Assembly: GCF_003259335.1 (NCBI RefSeq)
Contig: NZ_QLLL01000014.1
Location: 1-64,000 of the forward strand
Length of the DNA: 64,000 nt
Reading direction: 5' to 3'
Source: Chitinophaga skermanii
GTDB lineage: Bacteria > Bacteroidota > Bacteroidia > Chitinophagales > Chitinophagaceae
Shown piece by piece: positions 44,123 to 52,137 of this stretch (its first letter is position 1; every line of letters starts with the position of its first letter). Position numbers and translations under genes: made by a program. The notes under the pieces were generated by a model. That model did not search any database, was not told where the DNA came from, and was given only the letters and a program-made list of their open reading frames with translations.

Positions 44123-45955
44123 ATGAAAATATTTTTACAATCCCTATTGGCCATTACTGTATACATCTTCAACAGTACAGTAAGCCATGCACAAGTATTT
44201 AATAAAGCACCCAAGTTTGGTGACGATCTTCAACAGGTTAAGCATTACATACAGCAATATGTAAAAGAACAAAATAACCTTATTAGTTTATATGGGCTTG
44301 ATCTTCCCCTTTATACTACAGGCTCCCAGTTGCGTGGTGGAAACGTTGTAGACGTATGGATGTGTTATAAAGAATGCTGGTATGTATTTAACACAAGCTT
44401 CTACGATATTTGTACGCATTTTATCTTCGAAAATGGGAAATATGCATACAAAGAAGAAACGTTTCGAAATAAGTCGGAAGAAATGTTAGCCTTTAGCATA
44501 AAAAGCAGGGGATACACCCATAAAATGGGTGATTACTATTTTTCCGATACCTACGATTATTACTACAAGATCTTCACCGAGAAGGAAGGGGCTACATGGG
44601 CGTACCACCCAACTGATCTCAATAAATTACCGGCAGATATTGCGGCTACTGTGAAAAAAGAAATGGAGGAAGGGCGAACAAAGGCCAATAGAACGAATAC
44701 GGCCGATTTACAAGCAAAAAATACAGAAGATTTCCAATTAGAACCTGCGCACTATCTTTTTATAAACGGGGAAGATTTTAATGAAGGACTGGCCCTTGTA
44801 GGTGTGGATGCTTATAAGCCTGTAGGCAGCCGCGATTTTGGAGAGCATAAAAAGTATGGTTATATCAATGAAAATGGCGTCTTTCAAATTTTACCTATTT
44901 ACGCAGCCGCCTATCCGTTTAAGAATGGCTTTGCCCGTGTAAGAAAGGATTTAAGTGATGACATGTACTTCATTAATCAATCGGGAGAAAATATATTTAA
45001 GTCGTACTACAATAAAGCAAACGATTTTGTAGAAGGCTTGGCCGCAGTAATGGAAAAGGATCGGAAATATGGTTTTATTGATATGAATGGAAAGCGTGTT
45101 ACCCAGTATCGATATGATGATGTGAAAGATTTTAAAAATGGATATGCATGCGTTAAGCGCGGCGATAAATGGGGGTATATCAACAAAACAGGAGAAGAAG
45201 TGGTGTTGCCACAATTTGAGATGGCCCGGGATTTCAATGAAGGCTTAGCTTTTGTTACAAAGAGTGGAGATGGCAAAACATTCCACCAATACATCGACGA
45301 ATCTTTCAATATCGTGTTTCAACTGGATGAAGAATCAGTAAGCAATAGGGCGCAATCATTTGTAGATACCGAATACTACGATTTTCATAATGGTGTAGTA
45401 AAAGTACTATACTACAATCCGCGCCAATACTTTGCAAAAACTGAAACCCACTATTATAATACAAAAGGTAAACAAGTAAACACCGCGAAAGGCAGCACAG
45501 CTTATTATGGTGCAGAGGTTACCTTTGTAGAGAAAGAAGATCGGGGTCCTTATTCAGGGGTATTGGATATTAAAGGCCGTTGGATCATCAAACCACGCTT
45601 CGAAAAAATCGGTAAGTTTAGTGAAGGGTTAGCGAAAGTAATGCTGAATAATAACTGGGGATATATCAATTTGAAAGGCGATGTAGTGATTAATAAAGAT
45701 ATTCTTCAACCCAAAGGCACCATCCTACATCAATATCCAATTACGGAAGCAGGTGATTTCTCAGGTGGGCTAGCTTTGGTAAAATATAATGACCGCTATG
45801 GTTATATGAATCACGACGGCGCTTGGGTAATAGCACCCACCTACATACAAGCATGCGCCTTTAAAGAAGGCATTGCCCGTGTAAGATTTCCTGGACGATT
45901 TGAATGGTGTTACATCGATAAAACAGGTAAAGTATTACGACCCGAGAGAAGATAG
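44123..45955 (+). CDS. WG-repeat protein, copy 2
   Basis: 610 residues, same architecture as its neighbour: signal peptide (MKIFLQSLLAITVYIFNSTV..HAQ), an N-terminal domain, then WG repeats (YPFKNGFARVRKD, FVEGLAAVMEKD, KYGFIDMNGK, KWGYINKTGE, NNWGYINLKGD, RYGYMNHDGAW). The pair probably arose by duplication, and the protein sequences have since diverged strongly in the N-terminal domain. It is exported to the periplasm or surface, and its function is unknown. An 11-bp terminator hairpin follows 9 bp after the stop. Confidence 0.88.
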   Translation: MKIFLQSLLAITVYIFNSTVSHAQVFNKAPKFGDDLQQVKHYIQQYVKEQNNLISLYGLDLPLYTTGSQLRGGNVVDVWMCYKECWYVFNTSFYDICTHFIFENGKYAYKEETFRNKSEEMLAFSIKSRGYTHKMGDYYFSDTYDYYYKIFTEKEGATWAYHPTDLNKLPADIAATVKKEMEEGRTKANRTNTADLQAKNTEDFQLEPAHYLFINGEDFNEGLALVGVDAYKPVGSRDFGEHKKYGYINENGVFQILPIYAAAYPFKNGFARVRKDLSDDMYFINQSGENIFKSYYNKANDFVEGLAAVMEKDRKYGFIDMNGKRVTQYRYDDVKDFKNGYACVKRGDKWGYINKTGEEVVLPQFEMARDFNEGLAFVTKSGDGKTFHQYIDESFNIVFQLDEESVSNRAQSFVDTEYYDFHNGVVKVLYYNPRQYFAKTETHYYNTKGKQVNTAKGSTAYYGAEVTFVEKEDRGPYSGVLDIKGRWIIKPRFEKIGKFSEGLAKVMLNNNWGYINLKGDVVINKDILQPKGTILHQYPITEAGDFSGGLALVKYNDRYGYMNHDGAWVIAPTYIQACAFKEGIARVRFPGRFEWCYIDKTGKVLRPERR

Positions 45956-45964
45956 TATTGCACG

Positions 45965-45998
45965 AAAGCCTGTTTATACAACAGTAAAAACAGGCTTT
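45965..45998 (+). terminator. Intrinsic terminator of the WG operon
   Basis: Stem AAAGCCTGTTT / AAACAGGCTTT (45965-45975, 45988-45998) with a 12-nt loop, then ATTTG. Confidence 0.8.
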
Positions 45999-46021
45999 AT
46001 TTGAATAACGTAAAATTTTAT

Positions 46022-46051
46022 TTGAAATATTAAAAAACAATTCTACATTTG
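46022..46051 (+). promoter_or_regulatory. Promoter of tRNA-Leu
   Basis: -33 TTG at 46022-46024, 19 nt, then -7 TACATTTG at 46044-46051, an exact TAnnTTTG match. The tRNA begins 40 bp downstream. This is the clearest Bacteroidota-type promoter in the window and supports the phylum call. Confidence 0.75.
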
Positions 46052-46091
46052 CAACCCGAACAGCGCAATAGCGCAGTTCATTGGCAAACTT

Positions 46092-46175
46092 GCCCAGATG
46101 GCGGAACTGGTAGACGCGCTAGACTCAAAATCTTGTTTTCGAAAGGGAGTGCAGGTTCGATTCCTGTTCTGGGCA
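46092..46175 (+). tRNA. tRNA-Leu (anticodon CAA)
   Basis: 84 nt. Acceptor strands GCCCAGA / TCTGGGC, D arm with GGAACTGGTAGAC, anticodon loop CTCAAAA (anticodon CAA), a long variable arm typical of class II tRNAs, T arm CAGGTTCGATTCCTG, and discriminator A. CCA is not encoded. One mismatch is seen in the anticodon stem. The last 23 nt plus one base serve as the attachment core of the island to the right. Confidence 0.93.
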
Positions 46176-46179
46176 CAAG

Positions 46180-46213
46180 AAAGGTTGTAAGGATTGAACT
46201 TACAACCTTTTTT
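46180..46213 (+). terminator. Terminator downstream of tRNA-Leu
   Basis: 12-bp stem AAAGGTTGTAAG / CTTACAACCTTT (46180-46191, 46199-46210), 7-nt loop, followed by T-rich sequence. Since the island begins inside the tRNA, this terminator was presumably brought by the island. Confidence 0.85.
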
Positions 46214-46265
46214 ATTTGTGTCAATGTCGTATTTGTCCGTTTTTTCCGCTTTTATTCACCAATCA

Positions 46266-46297
46266 CGACACAAAATTGACACACCCCACATGACACA
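46266..46297. repeat. Integrase arm-type repeats near attL
   Basis: CGACACA at 46266, TGACACA at 46277 and TGACACA at 46291, spaced 11 and 14 bp, about 100 bp inside the left end. The same TGACACA appears once near the right end (51035) and beside the tRNA fragment at 29308. The layout resembles the arm-binding sites of tyrosine recombinases. Confidence 0.6.
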
Positions 46298-46483
46298 CGC
46301 TTAATTTCTCCAAAGCTACTGGCCACTTGCATTTTGGTAGTATGTTAATGCGACACTCAAGCCTTCAAAAAATTCTTTCCTCCGCTTTTTTTCACTTTCG
46401 TTCGATTTTAGAAATTACCTCAAATCCTTACTGACACGGCATACTATTAGTGCCAATGGTTTCACTCTCTAAATCATTGGAGC

Positions 46484-47326
46484 ATGAATTTTCTGAAACG
46501 TAAAAACACTAAAGGCGATAAAATATACTACTATTAAGACTTTGGCAGGGAGAAAGGACAGCGTCCGGCCACTGGAATTTTCGTATATACAAAGCCGAAA
46601 GACACGATACAGAAGCAGCACAATAAGCAGGCATTGGCTTAGTTGGAGGTAAAAAAGAGTTAGGCCATCATTGAGCAGCAGTCTATTGGTACAGCGTTCA
46701 TAACAGCGTATAAGTTCAAAGAGAACTTCCTCGACTATTACGAAGAGTATGTAAACAACAATAAGCGGGATGGCAACCGCCATCTGAAAAGTAGCCTGAA
46801 GCAGTTCCGGCTATTTCTAGGCGCTTCCATTATCTCACAAAGTGATATAACCGAAAATACCTGCAAGGCATTTCTTAGGTTATTGTTAGATAAATATACC
46901 GGAGAGACGCCCGCCGACTACTACACCCAGTTTAAGTGGGTAATGGCTGCGGCCCCGCTGATGGCTATTTCCTGACAAACTCCACCGAAAAGGTAACTGC
47001 TAAATCAAATCCCAGTACCTGGTTGAAAGAATATCTGGAAGTCCCGGAATATCTGGAGCTTCTCAATACGCCATGTACCAACGAAGAGCTATACCGGTTT
47101 GCGCTGGGTAGAAGGTAAGTACATCAAATGGTCATGTGCGCGGTTGAGTTTTGCAATACTGTTGAAAGATAAATTGGTAGATGACACTACGATTGCTTAT
47201 TTGATGAGGCATAACACTACAAAGTAGGTGCAGAAAACATATAAGCGGTACCGGCCAGCGGATCAGCAAATGACGATAGAGCAATTACCTACGCCTAAGC
47301 TGTTACCGTTTTTTCTTAAGGTTTAA
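46484..47326 (+). pseudogene. Tyrosine recombinase (integrase), decayed
   Basis: Pieces in changing frames read as one Bacteroidota integrase: MNFLKRKNTKGDKIYYY, then RPATGIFVYTKPKDTIQKQ, FLDYYEEYVNNNKRDGNRHL (SAM-like core-binding domain), VTAKSNPSTWLKEYLEVPEY, and finally LMRHNTTK-stop-VQKTYKRYRP with the active-site Tyr region. There are several in-frame stops (for example two TAG codons around 46640-46660), at least three frameshifts, and a deletion of most of the catalytic domain between LYRFALG and KYIKWS. The length is about 840 bp against about 1.2 kb for intact relatives. Confidence 0.88.
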
Positions 47327-47365
47327 CATTCTAATAAAGGACCATACATTAATTATTATTTTATT

Positions 47366-47373
47366 TATATTTG
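47366..47373 (+). promoter_or_regulatory. -7 element TATATTTG of the island orphan
   Basis: Exact TAnnTTTG match 25 bp before the ATG at 47398. It would put transcription start at about 47380, so the TTG at 47371 cannot be the start codon. No -33 TTG at standard spacing. Confidence 0.45.
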
Positions 47374-47397
47374 AGATATTTAAAGGGTGCCATAAAT

Positions 47398-48321
47398 ATG
47401 ATGAATTTCGCTCAACTCACTTGTGTTTCTTTTTTCAGTAAACAAACAGGGTATGATTTATTTATAAGTATTACTGGTGGGTTCGTAAGTGTTCTGGGCG
47501 CATTTTATGTTTACATTATTTCATTAAATCAAGTTAGAAGAGATCGACTAATATATTTTGTTGGACTTCTTGATAGTGTGATACCCTCAGGGATTAAACA
47601 AGCCGAATATTGTCAGGAATTATCTGAAAAAGTCAAAAAATCACCATGGATATTCCCTTTGCTGCAGTTTGAAGCAAACAATGATTTAAAGAGAATATCT
47701 GAAAGGATTGAACAAGAGGGAATATACCACGCTTTGTTACAGAAATATGGTAGAACTAAAACTAATTATACCTCATTTAGAAATATTTATGCCAAAATTG
47801 ACTATCTGGATTTAATGATTGATGAATTGAGAAGTTTTAACTCTAGTGCACAAAAAGCGATGTGGGAAAGAAAGCGACTCTATGCAGAAAATTTCAGAAG
47901 TATTAAAGTCTTGATTGAAAGAATTATTATAGATGCGAAATACACTAATAGTCAAAATTATTCACATATTCCAGTACGTCTTGATGATATTTTGCAGCGT
48001 TTTTATCAGAATTCTCCGTCTGATAAGGAAAACATTAGAGAAACATACTTATATGTTGTTTGGCCCGTACAGTTATTTATACTTACAAATAACCAACAAA
48101 CGGATGAATTAACATCACTTTTGCAACTGGTAATGGAAGGAATAAACCAATACAAAGGAATTGAAACAGCAGCGTTACACAACGCTAAAGATTTTATCCA
48201 ATTTCAAAATGCGTTAAGTAACACGTCACAAGACCTCTTGACTTTAACCACCTATATTAAATCAGATTTTCCCATAGAAGAAATATCCTTATTTAGAAAA
48301 CTGAATCCCTTTCGGATGTAG
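47398..48321 (+). CDS. Membrane-anchored orphan protein of the island
   Basis: About 307 residues from ATG 47398. One TM helix near the N-terminus (about 22-43, LFISITGGFVSVLGAFYVYI) is followed by about 260 cytosolic residues, mainly helical and charged, with probable coiled-coil parts (EYCQELSEKVKKSPW; DLKRISERIEQEGIYHALLQ). No enzymatic motif and no recognised family. Codon use is AT-rich, like the GHKL gene further right. A small membrane-tethered protein beside a nuclease-like ATPase in one island fits a defence accessory role, but an independent cargo gene is equally possible. Confidence 0.65.
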   Translation: MMNFAQLTCVSFFSKQTGYDLFISITGGFVSVLGAFYVYIISLNQVRRDRLIYFVGLLDSVIPSGIKQAEYCQELSEKVKKSPWIFPLLQFEANNDLKRISERIEQEGIYHALLQKYGRTKTNYTSFRNIYAKIDYLDLMIDELRSFNSSAQKAMWERKRLYAENFRSIKVLIERIIIDAKYTNSQNYSHIPVRLDDILQRFYQNSPSDKENIRETYLYVVWPVQLFILTNNQQTDELTSLLQLVMEGINQYKGIETAALHNAKDFIQFQNALSNTSQDLLTLTTYIKSDFPIEEISLFRKLNPFRM

Positions 48322-48473
48322 ATTTTATAACTCTCTAACTTCCCTTCATTATCCCATAGCGACCACCAATTCAACGTGGAGGTCGAAGTAACGTGTTTGA
48401 AAAAAAATACTACCAATACTGACTGTGAATTATTTTTGTGGAGGGGAGAAGGAAGATACGTATAAATGTTCCT

Positions 48474-48702
48474 CTACTTTCTTGTAAAAGACAGATACGG
48501 ATAACCAAAATTTTTGCAAAGTGCCGAAATCGTACTAACGGTCGGGTTAGCCTTGGTAGTTTCAATCCTGCCTACTTGAATTATTAGTATCGTTATAAAC
48601 CTCTTCCAGGCTCACATCCTTAGCCTCTCGTAAATCCTTCAGGACAGCTGCGATGCCTTTTAATAGCTTGTTATCTCTTATTTTGTGTTGCCATCTATAC
48701 AT
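48474..48702 (-). pseudogene. XRE-family HTH regulator with a frameshift
   Basis: Starts at 48702 with MYRWQHKIRDNKLLKGIAAV, continues VLKDLREAKDVSLEEVYNDT, then runs into a stop. In the next frame the domain goes on as VGRIETTKANPTVSTISALC and FGYPYLSFTRK-stop. Together these give a normal 76-residue HTH_3 regulator; the span of 229 nt is one more than a multiple of three, so a single-base change broke it. It lies between the two cargo genes on the opposite strand. The rest of 48322-48952 holds no other gene. Confidence 0.8.
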
Positions 48703-48901
48703 TATGGCAAGAAATAATTTTTATTAAGGAATCGTGTATGCGAAGAGTGTGATTGGAGCCTTTTTTCACAATCTTTGCAACTCCGGAGCAAGATTGTCAA
48801 CTCATTGTGTAACAATGATACAAGTTGCTGGTGTTGCTAAGAGCACCTCGTTTGTAACAAAAAATATTAGCCCCTTCTTAAACGGATTAAAAGTCTTAAC
48901 T

Positions 48902-48922
48902 TAGAAGTTAGTCGTACTTCTA
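48902..48922 (+). promoter_or_regulatory. Palindrome TAGAAGT-N7-ACTTCTA before the GHKL gene
   Basis: Perfect 7-bp arms with a 7-bp centre, ending 30 bp before the ATG at 48953. Size and place fit an XRE-type repressor operator. The only nearby candidate regulator is the frameshifted XRE gene at 48474-48702. Confidence 0.5.
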
Positions 48923-48952
48923 GTCATTAACTAGGTCAAACGGATAGAATAT

Positions 48953-51013
48953 ATGCTACCTCAAAATTCAACTAATTTAAAAAATAGAGTCAACAAACTT
49001 TATCTGCCACGAACAAAACCATTACTTCCACTATTTGAAGTAATTAGTAATTCAATTCATGCTATTAATGATAAAGCTCATACTCTGGACCGTCCATATG
49101 ACGGAAAAATTGAGATAGAAATATTACGCAATGGAAATATTCAAGCGCTTGCGTCTTTACCTGAAATAAATAACTACCCTATACATTCTTTTAAAGTGAC
49201 AGATAATGGCATTGGCTTTAATGCAGAAAATATAAAGGCTTTTGCTGAATGTGATACCGATAGAAAGGCTGCGATTGGTGGAAAAGGTGTGGGCAGGCTT
49301 GTTTGCTTGAAAGCTTTTGAGAGAATAAAAGTAGAGAGTGTGTATTTAGACAATGACATGTTTAAAGCTAGGAAATTTGAATATAAAAAATCGAAAGATG
49401 GGTTTAATGATTATTTAGAAGGGCTTGAAACCGATAAAACGGGGACTGAAACCATTGTTACTCTTTCTAAATACGAGTTAGAATTTCAAAAAAATGTACC
49501 CACGAATATATATGAAATAGCACAGGAAATAGTAAATCATTTTCAACTATACTTTATCCAAGGGTTAGCACCAGATATTATTATTCTAAATCAAAATCGA
49601 ACCAGTATAAATTTAAAGACTCTGTTTGAAACAGATTTTGCGAAAGATATTTTATCAGGTGAATTCACACTCGCAAATGAAACCTTTAAAACCATTATTT
49701 CTAAATCTTATAACGCAAAAAGTCACAAGTTTTTATATTGCGCTCACCAAAGAATTGTAAAAGAGGAAGGCGTGTCCAAATATATTGAGGACTTAAAGTA
49801 CAAAATTGTGACAACAGATATTCAGCAGACATTTTACTACCAAATTTTCATAGTTGGCGATTTTTTAGATAATAATGTAAATGAGGAAAGAACGAACTTT
49901 AATTTTAAAGCCGATGATGAAGATGAAACTTTAGATATAAAAGAAATTACATTAGCGAAAATCAGGAAAGGCGCAATTACCTTAGTAGAAGACATTTTGA
50001 GTGAATTCTTGAAACAGGCGAGAGTGGAAAAGCTAGCTAAGTACATTCCAATAATAGAAACTGAATTTCCCAATTACTTTGCTGTTATAAATCATAACAA
50101 AGAAAAGGTTGAAAGACTACCAGCTGGCCTTTCTAAATCCGAGTTGGATTTAAAACTTTACGAAATAGAAAGCGACTGGCGCATAAACGTAAAGAAAGAT
50201 GGGGTAGAGTTATTGAAAAAGAAAAAAGACATAACGAATCTTGACGAATACAAAGAACTTTACGAAAAGTTTCTGGGTGAATTTAATGAAATTGGCCAAT
50301 CTGATTTAGCTCGGTATGTTGTTCATCGTAGGGCCGTTATTGATTTATTAGACCAGTTAATTGAATTAAATTCCAAAGATAAATTTGCACATGAAGATAT
50401 AGTTCACAGTTTATTTTTCCCCATTAGAGAATTTAAGAGTACTGTTCCATTTGAAAAACAGAATCTTTGGTTATTAGATGAAAGATTGACCTTTAATACA
50501 TTATTAGCATCTGATAAGTTATTTAGCAAAATCAATGATATAGATTCTCAATCAAGTGACCGTTCTGACCTCTTAATCAGGGTAGAAGAGGTGTTTGATG
50601 ATGCAGTCCTTTACTCTGAGGAAAAAATTCCCTTTGAATCATTTACAATAGTTGAATTCAAAAGACCAGAACGAGATGATTACGTGCATGGCGACAAAAA
50701 GAAAGATCCCATTAAACAGGTAAGGTGCTACATTGAGGAAATAATTAATAATAAGGTGAAAGTGCGCGGTAAATCGCTTGGGGCTAGCGTGAGTACTCCA
50801 TTTTATTGCTATATAGTTGCAGATATCACAGATTCGCTTAAATCAATATTGGTCTATGAGGGCTTTGACTCGACACCTGATGGGCTGGGATATTTTAAGT
50901 TTTTTAATATAAACCACTCTAGGGCATATATAGAAGTATTGCCATTTAAGAAAGTTATCAAGGATGCTAAACAGCGGAATAAAATACTCTTTGATAAATT
51001 AAAACTTAGCTAA
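48953..51013 (+). CDS. GHKL (HSP90-like) ATPase fused to a PD-(D/E)XK-like domain
   Basis: 686 residues, cytosolic. The N-terminal Bergerat-fold ATPase has the N box EVISNSIHAI (N33), G1 box VTDNGIGF (D84, G86, G88) and G2 box GGKGVGRL (109-116), with a transducer-like domain to about 330. The middle (about 340-540) is helical. The C-terminal domain has FTIVEFKRP (E568, K570), an E-x-K strand of the kind seen in PD-(D/E)XK nucleases, then Q589 in IKQVRCYIEE and a strand FYCYIVADIT. ATP-driven conformational control of a nuclease would suit an anti-phage or anti-plasmid effector. The fold calls are from motifs only. It sits alone before the right att site. Confidence 0.75.
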   Translation: MLPQNSTNLKNRVNKLYLPRTKPLLPLFEVISNSIHAINDKAHTLDRPYDGKIEIEILRNGNIQALASLPEINNYPIHSFKVTDNGIGFNAENIKAFAECDTDRKAAIGGKGVGRLVCLKAFERIKVESVYLDNDMFKARKFEYKKSKDGFNDYLEGLETDKTGTETIVTLSKYELEFQKNVPTNIYEIAQEIVNHFQLYFIQGLAPDIIILNQNRTSINLKTLFETDFAKDILSGEFTLANETFKTIISKSYNAKSHKFLYCAHQRIVKEEGVSKYIEDLKYKIVTTDIQQTFYYQIFIVGDFLDNNVNEERTNFNFKADDEDETLDIKEITLAKIRKGAITLVEDILSEFLKQARVEKLAKYIPIIETEFPNYFAVINHNKEKVERLPAGLSKSELDLKLYEIESDWRINVKKDGVELLKKKKDITNLDEYKELYEKFLGEFNEIGQSDLARYVVHRRAVIDLLDQLIELNSKDKFAHEDIVHSLFFPIREFKSTVPFEKQNLWLLDERLTFNTLLASDKLFSKINDIDSQSSDRSDLLIRVEEVFDDAVLYSEEKIPFESFTIVEFKRPERDDYVHGDKKKDPIKQVRCYIEEIINNKVKVRGKSLGASVSTPFYCYIVADITDSLKSILVYEGFDSTPDGLGYFKFFNINHSRAYIEVLPFKKVIKDAKQRNKILFDKLKLS

Positions 51014-51034
51014 TAAAGGAAACAGACACTTCAT

Positions 51035-51094
51035 TGACACAAATACCTAACAACTAATTCACCCATAACTAGGTTCGATTCCTGTTCTGGGCAC
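51035..51094. mobile_element. Right attachment site (attR) of the tRNA-Leu island
   Basis: 51071-51094 is identical over 24 nt to the tRNA-Leu end at 46153-46176. TGACACA at 51035 lies 36 nt before the AGGTTCG of the core, matching the scar next to the Wadjet operon. The host tRNA terminator follows. Confidence 0.85.
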
Positions 51095-51101
51095 CCAAAA
51101 T

Positions 51102-51137
51102 AAAAGCCTTGTAAACACTAAGTTTACAAGGCTTTTA
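51102..51137. terminator. Original host terminator of tRNA-Leu
   Basis: 15-bp perfect stem (51102-51116 with 51122-51136, plus a flanking T-A pair), 5-nt loop. Before integration it would have stood directly behind the tRNA. It now also serves the minus-strand VOC gene, which ends at 51158. Confidence 0.85.
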
Positions 51138-51157
51138 TCATTTTATCCCACAGCCAA

Positions 51158-51562
51158 TTAATCAGCAAACTTTTGAATCGCACCCGGCGCAACGGGTGTA
51201 AAGAAATTCACCAAATTACCATCTGGATCGCGAAATAACAGCGATCTATTTCCCCAAGGCATGGTAGTGGGCGGCTGCACGATATAGGGTTGTATATATT
51301 CCGCCAGTCTTTCATAATCGTTGTCAACATGATCCACTTTGAATTCAATGATGGCCGTTTTGTTGGCCGCTGCCTGTGCAACCTGTGCTCCACCAAATGC
51401 CTGCAATGTTTTAGTACTCCCTATAGCAAGTGTAGCAGTACCTGTTTTCAACTCGGCAAATTCGGAAGTATAAAAAGTAAATGAACCACCGGTAATACGG
51501 GCGTAAAATTCCGTTAACCGTTGGATGTCGGCTGTAATAATTCGAATAGAAACTAATTGCAT
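51158..51562 (-). CDS. VOC-family (glyoxalase/dioxygenase-like) protein
   Basis: About 134 residues from ATG 51562 (MQLVSIRIITADIQRLTEFY). One pair of beta-alpha-beta-beta-beta units: ITADIQRLTEFYARITGG, FAELKTGTATLAIGS, then IIEFKVDHVDNDYERLAEYI and WGNRSLLFRDPDGNLVNFFT. This is a single VOC domain that dimerises; E/H metal ligands are not obvious in the first half. The substrate is unknown; relatives include lyases and drug-binding proteins. The 51643 start would add 27 residues before the fold and is rejected. Confidence 0.88.
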   Translation of the reverse strand: MQLVSIRIITADIQRLTEFYARITGGSFTFYTSEFAELKTGTATLAIGSTKTLQAFGGAQVAQAAANKTAIIEFKVDHVDNDYERLAEYIQPYIVQPPTTMPWGNRSLLFRDPDGNLVNFFTPVAPGAIQKFAD

Positions 51563-52137
51563 GATTTGCTTTTTTAAAGTTGTTAAACATCCTCTCACCA
51601 TAAAGCAAGATGTATATGCAAAAGTGGGAGGGCGTTGTGACAACAGTATGTCAGCAGTGTAGGAATATTTCTATAAAGGGCTTATAAACATTCAAGTAAA
51701 AGAAGCCCAATTCCGCATAAAAAACAACTAATTATTACCTGCGCGCGAAACGCATAACATACCTTTTTGTTCACTTTATTTTTATTTTTTTAATACCTCC
51801 ATTATCCTATTTTCGCCGCTCGCTACGTGTAAAAAGTACAACCCTGGCTATGTTTTAAAAACGAATTCCAAGTAATACGCAGTAGAACAACCATCCCCAG
51901 TTATTCCTTCAAAAGCACAGAAAAACCTTTACCAAAACAACACCCTACAGTATGCATCAACCTTCAATAAATACAACACTGCACGAATAGGTAACCCCCA
52001 TCACGCCATACATCCAGTAAGCCATACCCGTATCAAAGTTGATTATGCTTACGCGGTACCCCGTGAAGTACTATCGTGGTGTGCTATGAAGGTAAATAAC
52101 CATGCAATTACATCGTAACCTCATAATTGTAAATACA
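51563..52137. other. Long spacer before the 1140-residue protein
   Basis: About 570 bp without a supported gene. No exact TAnnTTTG promoter or hairpin is recognised. It must hold the divergent promoters of the VOC gene and of the large gene. Confidence 0.5.

Larger units (their letters stand above)
46153..51094. mobile_element. 5-kb genomic island inserted in the tRNA-Leu 3' end
   Basis: A 24-nt sequence starting AGGTTCGATT is present at 46153-46176 (tRNA end) and identically at 51071-51094, as left by site-specific integration. Inside are a decayed tyrosine integrase next to the tRNA, a membrane-anchored orphan, a frameshifted XRE regulator and a GHKL-ATPase/nuclease-like protein. The interior is visibly AT-richer than the flanks. 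The integrase is dead, so the island is fixed unless helped in trans. The gene content suggests a defence island. Confidence 0.85.

Noticed and set aside
46049..46279. 76-codon plus-strand ORF across the tRNA
   Set aside because: It reads through the tRNA-Leu gene and its terminator; the tRNA structure explains the sequence.
46484..47326. Functional integrase by frameshifting
   Set aside because: Several stops, several frame changes and a missing catalytic core cannot be rescued by one recoding event.
51071..51094. Second tRNA-Leu gene
   Set aside because: Same reason: only the last 24 nt of the tRNA region are duplicated.
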